A stretch of 49,805 bases of DNA from assembly GCA_019310965.1 (NCBI GenBank), contig JAFDDG010000037.1, forward strand, positions 1 through 49,805, written 5' to 3'. The notes under the pieces were generated by a model. The model saw only the letters and a program-made list of their open reading frames with translations. It ran no database searches and was not told the origin of the DNA. The position numbers and the translations under genes are program-made. The stretch's first letter is position 1; the number at the start of each line of letters is the position of its first letter. Shown one piece after another: positions 1-8,478 of the stretch. Origin of the DNA: Deltaproteobacteria bacterium (lineage in GTDB: Bacteria > Myxococcota_A > UBA9160 > SMWR01).

Positions 1-1656
1 CGAGCCCGTGAGCGTCACCGACGTTCCGGCGATGCCGCTCGCCGGCGCCACGCTCGTCACCGTCGGCGTCACCTCGATCGTGAAAGTGGGGCCAACGCCG
101 GTGCCGGCGCTGTTCGTCACCGAGATCGCGCCGGTCGTAGTCGCCACCGGCACCGTGGCGTCGATCTGGGTGTCCGAGACCAGAGTGAAGCTCGCCCCCG
201 GCGCGCTCGGGAAGTCGACGGCCGTGGCCCCGGTGAAGCCCGAGCCCGTGAGCGTCACCGACGTTCCGGCGATGCCGCTCGCCGGCGCCACGCTCGTCAC
301 CGTCGGCGTCACCTCGATCGTGAAAGTGGGGCCAACGCCGGTGCCGGCGCTGTTACCCGTCGCAGCGCCCACCGGCACCGTGGTGTCGATCTGGGTGTCC
401 GAGACCAGCGTGAAGCTCGCCCCCGGCGCGCTCGCGAAGTCGACGGCCGTGGCCCCGGCGAATCCCGAGCCGGTGAGTGTCACCAACGTTCCCGCGATGC
501 CGCTCGCCGGCGCCACACTCGTCACCGTCGGCGTCACCTCAACGACGAACATCGGGCCCACTCCGGTGCCGGCACTGTTGGTCACCGAGACGGCACCGGT
601 CGCAGCGCCCACCGGCACCGTGGCATCGATCTGGGTGTCCGAGACCAGAGTGAAGCTCGCCCCGGGCGCACTCGTGAAGTCGACGGCCGTGGCCCCGGTG
701 AAGCCCGAGCCGGTGAGCATCACCGACGTTCCGGCGATCCCGCTCGCCGGCGCCACACTCGTCAACGTCGGCGTCACCTCGATCGTGAACGTCGGGCCCG
801 AGACCAGGGTGAAGCTCGCCCCGGGCGCGCTCGCGAAGTCGACCGCCGTCGTCCCGATGAAGCCCGAGCCGGTGAGGGTCACCGACGTTTCCGCGATCCC
901 ACTCGCCGGAGCGAGACTCGTGATGCTGGGAACGACGTCGATCGTGAACGTCGGGCTGGCTCCCGTGCCGGCACTGTTGGTGACGGAGATCGCGCCCGTC
1001 GCAGCTCCCACCGGCACCGTGGTGCCGATCTGGGTGTCCGAGACCAGCGTGAAGCTCGCCCCCGGCGCGCTCGGGAAGTCGACGGCCGTCGTGCCCGTGA
1101 AGCCCGAGCCCGTGAGCGTCACCGACGTTCCCGCGATGCCGCTCGCCGGCGCCACACTCGTCACCGTCGGCGTCACCTCGACGATGAACGTCGGGCTGAC
1201 TCCGGTGCCGGCACTGTTGGTCACCGAGATCGCGCCGGTCGATGCCCCGACGGGTACGACCGCTTCGATCTCAGCGTCGCTCACGATCGCGAAGCTGGCC
1301 CCGGGCGCGCCCGTGAAATCGACGGCCGTGACCCCGGTGAAGCCGACGCCCTGAATGTCGATCTGCACGCCCGGAGCGCCGCTTGCGGGGGCGAGCGATG
1401 CGATCGAAGGCACCATCTGGATGATGAAGGCGATTTCACAGGTGCTGCCGGTGCCGGTCGCATTCGTGATGGCGACGCCCCCCGACTGGCTGCCGCCCGG
1501 GACGGTCACATCGATCTGGGTATCAGAGACGACACTGAAGCTGGCGCCGGGGGCGCCCGGAAAGTCTACGTCGGTGGCTCCAGTGAAATTCGAGCCGCTG
1601 ATGCTCAGGCTATTGCCTGCAACGCCACTGGCCGGCGAATAGCCGGTCAGCGTCGG
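1..1656 (-). repeat. Tandem TIG-domain repeats in DNA, about 240-nt period
   Basis: The coding DNA of the TIG array is itself repetitive with a period near 240 nt. Positions 1-114 and 241-354 are identical base for base. The units nearest the left edge are the most alike and those near 1656 the most diverged, which suggests recent expansion at the 3' end of the gene. Two units carry in-frame deletions: 81 nt near 797-801 and 15 nt near 354-357. Confidence 0.85.
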
Positions 1657-2925
1657 TAGGCCGGCCGGGGCCGGTAGGTCTCGACAACCGTGGTAGTACC
1701 TCTTGTCCCCTTTGGCCGCGGCGATCACGATCATCTGGCTGCCGGACGTGAGGGCCTGCTTGAAGCCGCTGGTGTCGTTGAGGTTCACGTCGAGCTCGCT
1801 GATCACCCGATCCCCTGGGGAGCCGACGTTGAAGTTGATGGAGTCCAGGCTGGTCCGCTTCACGTAGATTTCGCGGTCGCTCCCGATCCGCGTCGAAAAG
1901 ACGAAGATCTCGCGACCCGCCAGGTCGATGCCAACGACGGCGCGCGTCAGCGCGCTCGTCGAGATCAGATGGTTGTTCCAGTGCCCGTTCGTTTCGCAGG
2001 TGCTGCCGCTGCACACGACGAGGTATTGCGCGTCGGTCTCGGTCTTGATCGTGACGAAGAGCTTCCCGGCCGAGTCGCCGATGAGCGCCTTCATGTTGAT
2101 GTGGTCGTCGGCGCCACCGCCGAAGACCACGGTGACAGCACTGGTGGTGGTGTTCCAGCTGCCGGCGGGATCAGCGTCGACATGGGCGGCGAAGTACATC
2201 TTGGAATCGTTCTGGTGGCTCCACAGGACACCCACGCGGCCCTGGTAGGCAGCCACGCTGGAGATGTCGTCGGCCGACAGTCCACTCGCCTCGCTGAACG
2301 GAAGCACGAACGGAGTGGCATTCCAGCTGGTATCGCTGCCCCCGACCGTGTGGTTCACCATCACCTGGCCGCCGAGGACGTAAGTGACCCATAGGGTGCC
2401 GGCGGAATCCTGCGCGATCGTGAGGGTCTCGGTCTCTGCGTCGGCGACGACCACCGGAAAGCCCGAGTCGAGGCTCCAGCTCTCGCTGGGCGCGTCGTAG
2501 CTGTAGCGATACAGCTCGGCGCTGTCGCCGGCGCTCGCAGGATGGCTCGTCTCAGCGAAGACGTGCGAGACCACGTAGAGATTCGCCCCGTCGAGAAGTG
2601 CGTCGGCGCGGCTGTCGATCCGGTCGTCGAGGGCCGTGCCGGTGTCGATCCAGCTCTGGCTCATCGAGTCCAGGCGATGGATGTGGAAGGCGTCTCCGCT
2701 ATCGCTCCAGAGGCTCGCCCACCAGCTGTCGTCGTGATACCAGAGCTTGCTCTCGGGCTTCTCGCCGGTGGCCCGGCTGTTGCCCCCGACTCCCTTCGGG
2801 AAGCTGAAGTCCCGATAACCGTCGAGCACCGGTGTCGACGCGGCCGCGGTGAGCGCTGCGAATGCCGCTCCCAACACGAACGTGACGAGGGCAGACCGGT
2901 GCCGTTGCCGGGCGAACGACGTCAT
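1..2925 (-). CDS. Exported TIG/IPT-repeat protein, 3' end outside window
   Basis: The reading frame is open for 975 codons from an ATG at 2925 to the window edge. It begins with a signal peptide (basic RQRHR, then a hydrophobic stretch ending ALTAAAS). Residues about 35-420 are Trp/Tyr/Asp-rich beta sequence that looks like a propeller or sialidase-type module (repeated SW, LWV, GxLYVV elements). From residue 424 on there are TIG/IPT immunoglobulin-like repeats of about 80 residues, each starting P-[TS]-[VIL]-x-S-x-[AS]-P-A-S-G and containing VTLTGSGF, DTQI and VTNSAGTG; seven and the start of an eighth are visible. Such repeats usually build extracellular stalks or adhesins. No good Shine-Dalgarno precedes the ATG; the signal peptide decides the start. 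The C-terminus, where any sorting signal would lie, is not in the window. Ligand unknown. Confidence 0.9.
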   Translation of the reverse strand, partial: MTSFARQRHRSALVTFVLGAAFAALTAAASTPVLDGYRDFSFPKGVGGNSRATGEKPESKLWYHDDSWWASLWSDSGDAFHIHRLDSMSQSWIDTGTALDDRIDSRADALLDGANLYVVSHVFAETSHPASAGDSAELYRYSYDAPSESWSLDSGFPVVVADAETETLTIAQDSAGTLWVTYVLGGQVMVNHTVGGSDTSWNATPFVLPFSEASGLSADDISSVAAYQGRVGVLWSHQNDSKMYFAAHVDADPAGSWNTTTSAVTVVFGGGADDHINMKALIGDSAGKLFVTIKTETDAQYLVVCSGSTCETNGHWNNHLISTSALTRAVVGIDLAGREIFVFSTRIGSDREIYVKRTSLDSINFNVGSPGDRVISELDVNLNDTSGFKQALTSGSQMIVIAAAKGDKRYYHGCRDLPAPAGLPTLTGYSPASGVAGNSLSISGSNFTGATDVDFPGAPGASFSVVSDTQIDVTVPGGSQSGGVAITNATGTGSTCEIAFIIQMVPSIASLAPASGAPGVQIDIQGVGFTGVTAVDFTGAPGASFAIVSDAEIEAVVPVGASTGAISVTNSAGTGVSPTFIVEVTPTVTSVAPASGIAGTSVTLTGSGFTGTTAVDFPSAPGASFTLVSDTQIGTTVPVGAATGAISVTNSAGTGASPTFTIDVVPSITSLAPASGIAETSVTLTGSGFIGTTAVDFASAPGASFTLVSGPTFTIEVTPTLTSVAPASGIAGTSVMLTGSGFTGATAVDFTSAPGASFTLVSDTQIDATVPVGAATGAVSVTNSAGTGVGPMFVVEVTPTVTSVAPASGIAGTLVTLTGSGFAGATAVDFASAPGASFTLVSDTQIDTTVPVGAATGNSAGTGVGPTFTIEVTPTVTSVAPASGIAGTSVTLTGSGFTGATAVDFPSAPGASFTLVSDTQIDATVPVATTTGAISVTNSAGTGVGPTFTIEVTPTVTSVAPASGIAGTSVTLTGS

Positions 2926-3007
2926 GCGTTGGGGAGATGGAGCGCGCCGGCCATGGTTCTCCGCTCGTGCAAATTTCCGGGTCCGGCGGCGCACGCCCCT
3001 GCGCCCC

Positions 3008-3328
3008 TTACGGCTCCTTGGGCAGCACCGTGCACCCCAAGTTCGTGTCTCCCCCAGCCTCCGTCGAGGCTGGAAAAATCCTCTTGGCCTTGATCTGGCG
3101 ATCCGCGGATGCCGCTCCCTCGCTATTGATCGTGCGGCCGGCCGGATGCGCCTGGAAGTCGCCGCCGATGATTCTCTCGAAGCGGAGCGACCGTACGATG
3201 TTGCCGTCCCGTTGCCCGATCTCGATGTCCAGGTTCCTGGTGCCGGCCGCGAGTCCAGGAATCGGGCTGATCTCCTCGGCACCGGGTTGCACCGGCTGGA
3301 ACACGAGCAGCAGGAGTACAAGCAACAC
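3008..3328 (-). CDS. Small putative exported protein (106 aa)
   Basis: This short frame starts at GTG 3328, the first start after an in-frame TAG, and ends at TAA 3008. Its N-terminus MLLVLLLLVF is strongly hydrophobic and would serve as a signal peptide or membrane anchor despite lacking a basic leader. The rest is soluble, mixed charge (LDIEIGQRDGNIVRSLRFER), with a lone Cys near the C-terminus. I recognise no family. It lies 82 nt upstream of the TIG-repeat gene in the same direction and could share its transcript. No clear ribosome site is seen, so its reality is uncertain. The remaining bases between 2926 and 3454 show no other convincing gene. Confidence 0.4.
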   Translation of the reverse strand: MLLVLLLLVFQPVQPGAEEISPIPGLAAGTRNLDIEIGQRDGNIVRSLRFERIIGGDFQAHPAGRTINSEGAASADRQIKAKRIFPASTEAGGDTNLGCTVLPKEP

Positions 3329-3454
3329 AGAGCAGCAGGGCTCGAGCTCGGTCTACACATCGGCTCCATTTTGCCACGCTTCGGCCCCGCCAAACCGTGA
3401 TTTTCTACTTCTCAATTAGCGCAAAGATACCGGTACCCCTGAGATTTTTTGCCC

Positions 3455-5557
3455 TTAGGCAACGCGGCGGCAGGCCAGCAGAAGGGGCACGAGGCCGCTG
3501 GTGAAGGCGATCGGGCGAACGGAGGGGAACCCGGCCTCACCGAGGGCCCTGAGGGCCTCCAGGCCGCCCTGAGGGCCCAGGAAAATGGCGGCAGCTCCCG
3601 TCGTCAAGCCTTCCGGTGCATCGAACCCCTCCGAGCGACCCGCGGCGAGGGACGCCACGACGTCGAAGTCCCCGCGCGGTGTGGGGTCGATCTCGAGATC
3701 TCCGCCGATCGCTGGAGCCAGCTCCTCGACCAGCGCTCGACAGCCGGCATCCTGCGGGCGCACGACCACCCGGGCCCCATGGCTCGCGGCCAGCAGACCG
3801 AGCCAGGGTGCCGCCGAGCCGGTATCCAGGATCCGGAGCCCGGCCAGGGGACCCAGCTCGTCGCGGATCGGATACCAGAGGTTCGCCAACGGTTCGGTGC
3901 CTGGAAAGCGATGGCCTGCCACGCCCAGTTCGAACGGCGCGCAGCGGCCCGAAGTGTGCCGCGCGATGCAGCGCACCAGGTCATTGGCCCTCCGCGTCAG
4001 GCCGGCGCGTTCGATCAGCGCACGCAGGTCGTTCTTGGCCCGGTCGTCGCCCGCACCGCCCAGGTCGGCACCCTGCCACTCCGGTGCATCCGCCACGGTC
4101 TGGTCGAAATCGATCAGCACCGGCCTCCCATCTGGCCGCACGATCACGTTGCCCGGGTTGAGATCGCGGTGGGAGACGCCGAGCTCGGCGAGGCGACGCA
4201 CCATCTCGTGCAGGTCGAAGAGCAGTCGCAGCCAATGCGTGCGGTTTGCGGCATCGGCGAGCCACGCGTCGAGGGGCGTCCCCGGCTCGTAGCGGTACGA
4301 GAGCCACTCGTGCCCTGGCCCGCATCCCGTTCCCGTCACCTCAGGGAACCAGCCGCCCTGCCCGCCCAGTCGGCGCATCAGGAAGTACTCGTCCTCGAGC
4401 AGCGTGGGCTTCGGATCGTGGAGGCCCTTGCGATGAACCTTCACCACCTGGTTGCCGCGTCGGTAGACCCGCTTCGGCTTGTCCGGGCGCTCGTCACCCT
4501 CGAGGAGCTCGAGCGCCACATTGCCGATGCCAGACTCCAGCTCGGCGATCGGCAGAGGCGTCGGACTCGGTGGATACCGCAGCGACACCCGCCAGCCGGC
4601 CCCGGATCGCTCGACCGCGACATCGATGCCCGCGCGCAGCATTTCGCGCAGCTCGTCGAGCACCGGCACCGCGACAGCAGGCGCTTCGCTGCGCTCGGCG
4701 CCCTCTGCGAGCAGCACGAGCTCTAGCGCCCCGTCCATTGCGCGGGATTCCACCTTTACGCGCCCGCCGCGGGCGAGGCGCATAGTCAGTGCATCGAGCA
4801 ACGCGCAGGGAGCCGCGCAGCGGACGCCAACACCGTCGAGTGCCTCGGAACGCGCGAGCCCTTCGACCTTGATGTCTCCGCCGCTCCGCTCCGACAGCTG
4901 GGACAGGTGCGCCTCGACGAGCACGGCTGCGGTGGCCCAGGGCACGCTGCGGTCGAAGCGTTCGTCCCAGCGCAGGCGCAGCTCCCGCGCCTGCGCTGCA
5001 AGTCCGTCTGCGGCCGCCGTATCACCCCGCTCCCGCGCCGCCTCGGCCAGATCGTCGAAGCGTTCGACGACCCGGCCGAGCTGAAAGCCACCCACTGGCA
5101 GCAGCACTCGCGAGGCGGCCCGCGCTCGCTCCCGGACGTCGTCCGCGTGTTCGACCATGGCGCGGAAAGCCACGCGCCCGGTGAACGCGCGGAACAACAA
5201 GACGAACAACTGAGCTGCCGCGAGCAGCAGTGGCGTCCCCCGGATCTCCAACGGGCCGACCGCGCGAAAGGGATCGAGGAGCAGCGGAAGGCCCAGTGCC
5301 ACGACTTCCCCCGCGAGGGCGAGGGCTGCGCCGGCGGCGACCAGGGCCAGCGGGGGGCGCGCCCCGATGAACCAGGCCCGGTTCGAGATCGCATAGAACG
5401 CTCCCTGGATGAGCATGCCCAGGCCTAGCACGGCACCGAGGGCCGCGGCCGACGGCGCCGGTTGCAGCGACGTGCGGAGCAGGAAGAGCGTCGGAATCCA
5501 CAGGAGCCCGGTCACCCCGATCCCGTTGCGCAACCACGATGCCAGCCGTCCGCTCAT
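3455..5557 (-). CDS. Membrane-anchored protein kinase-like / methyltransferase-like fusion
   Basis: This 700-residue protein combines several modules. Residues about 12-125 hold four or five hydrophobic segments. Residues 130-345 resemble a decayed histidine-kinase-type region (helical stretch, then a GGRVKVES/LELVLLAEG beta region). Residues about 365-540 form a protein-kinase-like/WaaP-RIO-like fold: Lys in VVKVHRK, a Glu in the LLEDEYFLMRRL helix, catalytic loop HRDLNPGN at 463-470 and metal site DFD at 483-485 (DFG in classical kinases). Residues about 575-665 look like a Rossmann methyltransferase lacking a full SAM motif (LRILDTGSAAPWLGLLAA). It overlaps the upstream gene by 4 nt (ATGA), so translation is likely coupled. 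Its partners are a P-loop kinase fusion and a Wzx flippase, which suggests phosphorylation of a lipid-linked glycan or LPS core, but the substrate is inference. Confidence 0.75.
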   Translation of the reverse strand: MSGRLASWLRNGIGVTGLLWIPTLFLLRTSLQPAPSAAALGAVLGLGMLIQGAFYAISNRAWFIGARPPLALVAAGAALALAGEVVALGLPLLLDPFRAVGPLEIRGTPLLLAAAQLFVLLFRAFTGRVAFRAMVEHADDVRERARAASRVLLPVGGFQLGRVVERFDDLAEAARERGDTAAADGLAAQARELRLRWDERFDRSVPWATAAVLVEAHLSQLSERSGGDIKVEGLARSEALDGVGVRCAAPCALLDALTMRLARGGRVKVESRAMDGALELVLLAEGAERSEAPAVAVPVLDELREMLRAGIDVAVERSGAGWRVSLRYPPSPTPLPIAELESGIGNVALELLEGDERPDKPKRVYRRGNQVVKVHRKGLHDPKPTLLEDEYFLMRRLGGQGGWFPEVTGTGCGPGHEWLSYRYEPGTPLDAWLADAANRTHWLRLLFDLHEMVRRLAELGVSHRDLNPGNVIVRPDGRPVLIDFDQTVADAPEWQGADLGGAGDDRAKNDLRALIERAGLTRRANDLVRCIARHTSGRCAPFELGVAGHRFPGTEPLANLWYPIRDELGPLAGLRILDTGSAAPWLGLLAASHGARVVVRPQDAGCRALVEELAPAIGGDLEIDPTPRGDFDVVASLAAGRSEGFDAPEGLTTGAAAIFLGPQGGLEALRALGEAGFPSVRPIAFTSGLVPLLLACRRVA

Positions 5558-6894
5558 TCCGCAGGCCCGTGGTGCGCCGCCGCGCCTTGCGCCCCCAGCA
5601 GCATGCGCAGCCGTGCCAGCGCGTCTTCCACGCTGCCGCCATTCTCGACACGCAAATAGCCGACGCGGGGCCGCTCGCTATAGAAGCGCGTCATGTCGGT
5701 ATCGAAGCGCGCGTGTGCCGGGGCGGAGATCTCCTGCTTGCGCTGTGCGAGCCGTGCGTGCGGCGCCGTGAAGTGAACCACCGGGACGTCGACGTAGCAG
5801 AGCCGTGCCAGCCACTCGCCCCGAAACCGAGGCCAGTCGCCCTTGCGCCCCACGTAGAGAAAGTCGCCGAGATAGCGGTCGAGGATGAGACCGCGCCCAG
5901 AATCGACGCCCAGGCGACGCCGCAGTCGCAGCGTCGCCACGACGTAGGCCAGACCACACAGGGCTTCGTCGATCCGCTCTTGGCTCACGGGTGCGCCGAG
6001 GGCGCGGTTCAGCTTGTAGAGGCCGCGAAAGACCAGGCTGCGGCGGTAGAGCGACTTGCCGAGAACATGCTCGTCCCATTCGCCACCCGCAGCCAGCGCC
6101 TTTGCCAGCGTGGACTTGCCGATGCCGTCGGGGCCTACGAATGCAATGGCGCGGGCGTGAGCCGGCGGCTGGAGACGCCGCGATTCGAACCGTTGCGCCA
6201 GGTCCTGGATCTTTCGAAACGGCGCGCGCCTCCGCACGCCGGAACCGAGCGAGCGGGCCAAGGTGTCCGCTGCCGCCGCCAGATCCTCACGGGCAAGCGC
6301 GATCGGTGGTCTTGCGGCCAGCCGTTCGAAGACATCGGAAAGCGCTGCCCCCTCGGCCCGCAGCCGAGCGGCGTAGTGCGCAACGCGCGATTGCACGGCG
6401 AAACTCGCCAGGTCTTTGCGCTTGGCGTGCAGGTGTTCGAGGTAGACGGCGGCCTCGACCACCGGCGGCAGCCGCACGATCCCGGCGTCGCCCCGGCAGA
6501 GGCCCGCCACGTCGCTCCAGCGCAGCGCCATCCGCCCGGCCTCCAGTTGCCAGAGATCGGTCCAGAGATCGAGCTCCACGGTCTGCCCGGAGTCCCGAGC
6601 GTAGAGGGTCACCCGGGTCTTGCGCGGCCCGGTTCGTTCGACGCCGAGATCGAGACCGAGCTCGTGGCAGAGCCGGTCGAGATGGGCGACGAGCGAGCGC
6701 ACGTCCGACCTCCGCCCCAGCACGTCGATGTCCCCCGCATCGATGGCGCCGGCGTCGAGCGGCGTCTCGCGCAACAGGACGAAGCGGTAGCCCTGCCCGC
6801 CTCCGCATATGCGCTCGAGCGCGCGGCCCAGCAGGGCGCGACCGCCGGTCCCGCCGTCCGGTGCGGCTGCAGCTTTCGCCGAAGGCTCAGTCAC
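5554..6894 (-). CDS. Nucleotidyltransferase-like / thymidylate-kinase-like fusion (446 aa)
   Basis: The N-terminal half (about 30-220) resembles the nucleotidyltransferase superfamily: an acidic motif in GDIDVLGRR followed by a second acidic strand TVELDLWTDLW. The C-terminal half (about 245-430) is a P-loop kinase like thymidylate kinase, with Walker A GPDGIGKST and a DRYLGD motif typical of the dNMP-kinase fold. It starts at GTG 6894, overlapping the end of the flippase gene by 8 nt, and its stop overlaps the next start by 4 nt. Such fusions occur in exopolysaccharide loci without a proven substrate. It may phosphorylate or nucleotidylate a sugar, lipid or small molecule; a role in dTMP synthesis is unlikely given the context. 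Confidence 0.7.
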   Translation of the reverse strand: MTEPSAKAAAAPDGGTGGRALLGRALERICGGGQGYRFVLLRETPLDAGAIDAGDIDVLGRRSDVRSLVAHLDRLCHELGLDLGVERTGPRKTRVTLYARDSGQTVELDLWTDLWQLEAGRMALRWSDVAGLCRGDAGIVRLPPVVEAAVYLEHLHAKRKDLASFAVQSRVAHYAARLRAEGAALSDVFERLAARPPIALAREDLAAAADTLARSLGSGVRRRAPFRKIQDLAQRFESRRLQPPAHARAIAFVGPDGIGKSTLAKALAAGGEWDEHVLGKSLYRRSLVFRGLYKLNRALGAPVSQERIDEALCGLAYVVATLRLRRRLGVDSGRGLILDRYLGDFLYVGRKGDWPRFRGEWLARLCYVDVPVVHFTAPHARLAQRKQEISAPAHARFDTDMTRFYSERPRVGYLRVENGGSVEDALARLRMLLGAQGAAAHHGPAE

Positions 6895-8392
6895 GACCGG
6901 ATCCCGGCTGCATGCGCCGCGGGGCCAGCAGTTCGTGGAGGCGGGTCACGAGCCCGGCCGCCTGCCGGCGGAAGTCCGCATCGACGCCGGCGAGAACCGC
7001 CACGCCCACGACACCTCCCACGGCCACCTCGATCGCGAGCTGCAGCGGCGCGGCGAACCCCGGCCCCATCGCCACACGCGCGATCCACACCGCCGCCGCG
7101 ACTCCCAGCGCCCCGACCCCGGCCGGGACCACGGCCCGCAGCAACGAGGTTGGCGTGTTCCCGCTGAAGTGCAGCAGCAAGCCCAGGCTCACCGGCATGT
7201 AGAGCAGAACGAAGGCCCCCGTGCGCACCGCTGCGATGCCCTGTATCTGTTCCAGCACGGGCGCCTCGCGCAGAAAGAGTCCGACCCCAGTGAACGTCAC
7301 TACGTTCACTACGGCGAGCGACCATTGGATCGCTGCCAGCAGCCCCGGCCGACCGACGGCCTGGAGCAGCGAACCGGTGAAGAGCGTGAGCGTACGGGCC
7401 GCGCCCAGGATGCAGAGAATCTCCAGTACCGGCGCGACGGCCTGCCAGCGCTCTCCGATCAGCGCGACGAGCGGTTCGCTCACCAGGGCGAGCCCGGTGA
7501 GCGCCGGGATTCCCAGGATCGCACTCGCCTTGAGTGTCGCCGTGCCTGCTCTGCGCAGCTCGTCCGGATCGTTCTGCAGCCGCGAGAAGTTCGGCAGCGC
7601 CACCACCGCGATGGGGCGCGTGCAGAGCTCGATCGCCAACTGCATCAGTCGCTCGCCCATTCGGTAGAGCGCGAGTGCCACCGGCCCGAAGAAGTAGCCG
7701 AGAATCACCGCGTCCGAGCGCCGCTGCGCAAAGAGGCCCAGGCGACTCAGCAGCACGCGACTCGAGAACGAGAGGAGTTCGCGGGCCAGCGGCGGAGAGA
7801 AGCGAAGTCGCGGCCGCCAGGCACTGAGCTTCCACAGCAGCGCCGCCTCACAGAAGGTCGTGATCAGCTGCTGAGCCACCAGCGCCCAGAGTCCGAAACC
7901 GCTCGCCGCCATGACGAGACCGACGATTCCGCCGCCCAGCACCGCCAGGTTGCTGCGAATCGCGAGCGCTCGGAAGTCCATGCGCTTCTGGAGAATCGCT
8001 TGCTGCACCACGGAGAGCCCGCGGAAGAGCAACGTCGGCGTCAGTGCGCGAATCGCGTCGGCGAGGGCGGGCGTTCGGTTGGCAGCAGCCCAGGGTTCGG
8101 CTGCGAGCAGACTCAGCACCACCAGGGCGCCGGTCGTCGCCATCACCAGCCAGAAGGCGGCATCCAAGTGCCCCGGCTCCAGATCGGTCCGATGGATCAA
8201 TGCCCCGGTGAGGCCCATGCCCAGGAAGAGCTGGAAGAAGGCCAGGTAGACCATGGCCATCGCCACCAGCCCGAAGGCCTCGGGCCCCAGCAGCGCCGCC
8301 AGGATGAGCGTGATGACGGACTGCCCGCCCTGGCGGCCCCAGTTCATCACGAACGCCCAGCGCACCGCTCCTGCAAAGCTCGATCTCGGCAT
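6887..8392 (-). CDS. Wzx/WzxC-type polysaccharide flippase (501 aa)
   Basis: This is a polytopic membrane protein with about 12-14 hydrophobic segments. Its opening (GRQGGQSVITLILAALLGPEAFGLVAMA) is the hallmark N-terminus of the polysaccharide_synt / WzxC branch of MATE-MOP exporters. It would flip undecaprenyl-linked oligosaccharide across the inner membrane. Charged loops (QKRMDFRALAIRSN, FAQRRSDAVILGYFFGP) match the family layout. The ATG at 8392 is preceded by a run of nine G in mRNA sense but no classical Shine-Dalgarno. It sits 86 nt downstream of an exported beta-helix gene and upstream of the two kinase-like fusions, forming a probable operon. Repeat-unit specificity cannot be read from the sequence. 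Confidence 0.9.
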   Translation of the reverse strand: MPRSSFAGAVRWAFVMNWGRQGGQSVITLILAALLGPEAFGLVAMAMVYLAFFQLFLGMGLTGALIHRTDLEPGHLDAAFWLVMATTGALVVLSLLAAEPWAAANRTPALADAIRALTPTLLFRGLSVVQQAILQKRMDFRALAIRSNLAVLGGGIVGLVMAASGFGLWALVAQQLITTFCEAALLWKLSAWRPRLRFSPPLARELLSFSSRVLLSRLGLFAQRRSDAVILGYFFGPVALALYRMGERLMQLAIELCTRPIAVVALPNFSRLQNDPDELRRAGTATLKASAILGIPALTGLALVSEPLVALIGERWQAVAPVLEILCILGAARTLTLFTGSLLQAVGRPGLLAAIQWSLAVVNVVTFTGVGLFLREAPVLEQIQGIAAVRTGAFVLLYMPVSLGLLLHFSGNTPTSLLRAVVPAGVGALGVAAAVWIARVAMGPGFAAPLQLAIEVAVGGVVGVAVLAGVDADFRRQAAGLVTRLHELLAPRRMQPGSGRD

Positions 8393-8404
8393 CTGCGGGT
8401 ACTG

Positions 8405-8413
8405 CCCCCCCCC
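8405..8413. repeat. C9 homopolymer just upstream of the flippase start
   Basis: Nine consecutive C (G9 in the mRNA) lie 13-21 nt before the flippase ATG at 8392, where a ribosome-binding site would be expected. Slippage here could change translation efficiency, but no length variation can be seen from one sequence. Confidence 0.6.
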
Positions 8414-8478
8414 GGCATGAAGCTACCCGGATCGGTCCTTCCCGCGCTCGCCTGGAGCCTGCGGGACTCGGCTCGAGC

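Noticed and set aside
8-1354. A plus-strand open frame of 448 codons with a strongly repetitive protein
   Set aside because: It is the antisense shadow of the TIG array: the minus-strand frame gives canonical TIG repeats, a signal peptide and a continuous 975 codons.
1-1656. The spaced repeats resemble a CRISPR or satellite array at first sight
   Set aside because: The period is about 240 nt, repeats are coding and grade in similarity, and there are no short repeats with unique spacers.
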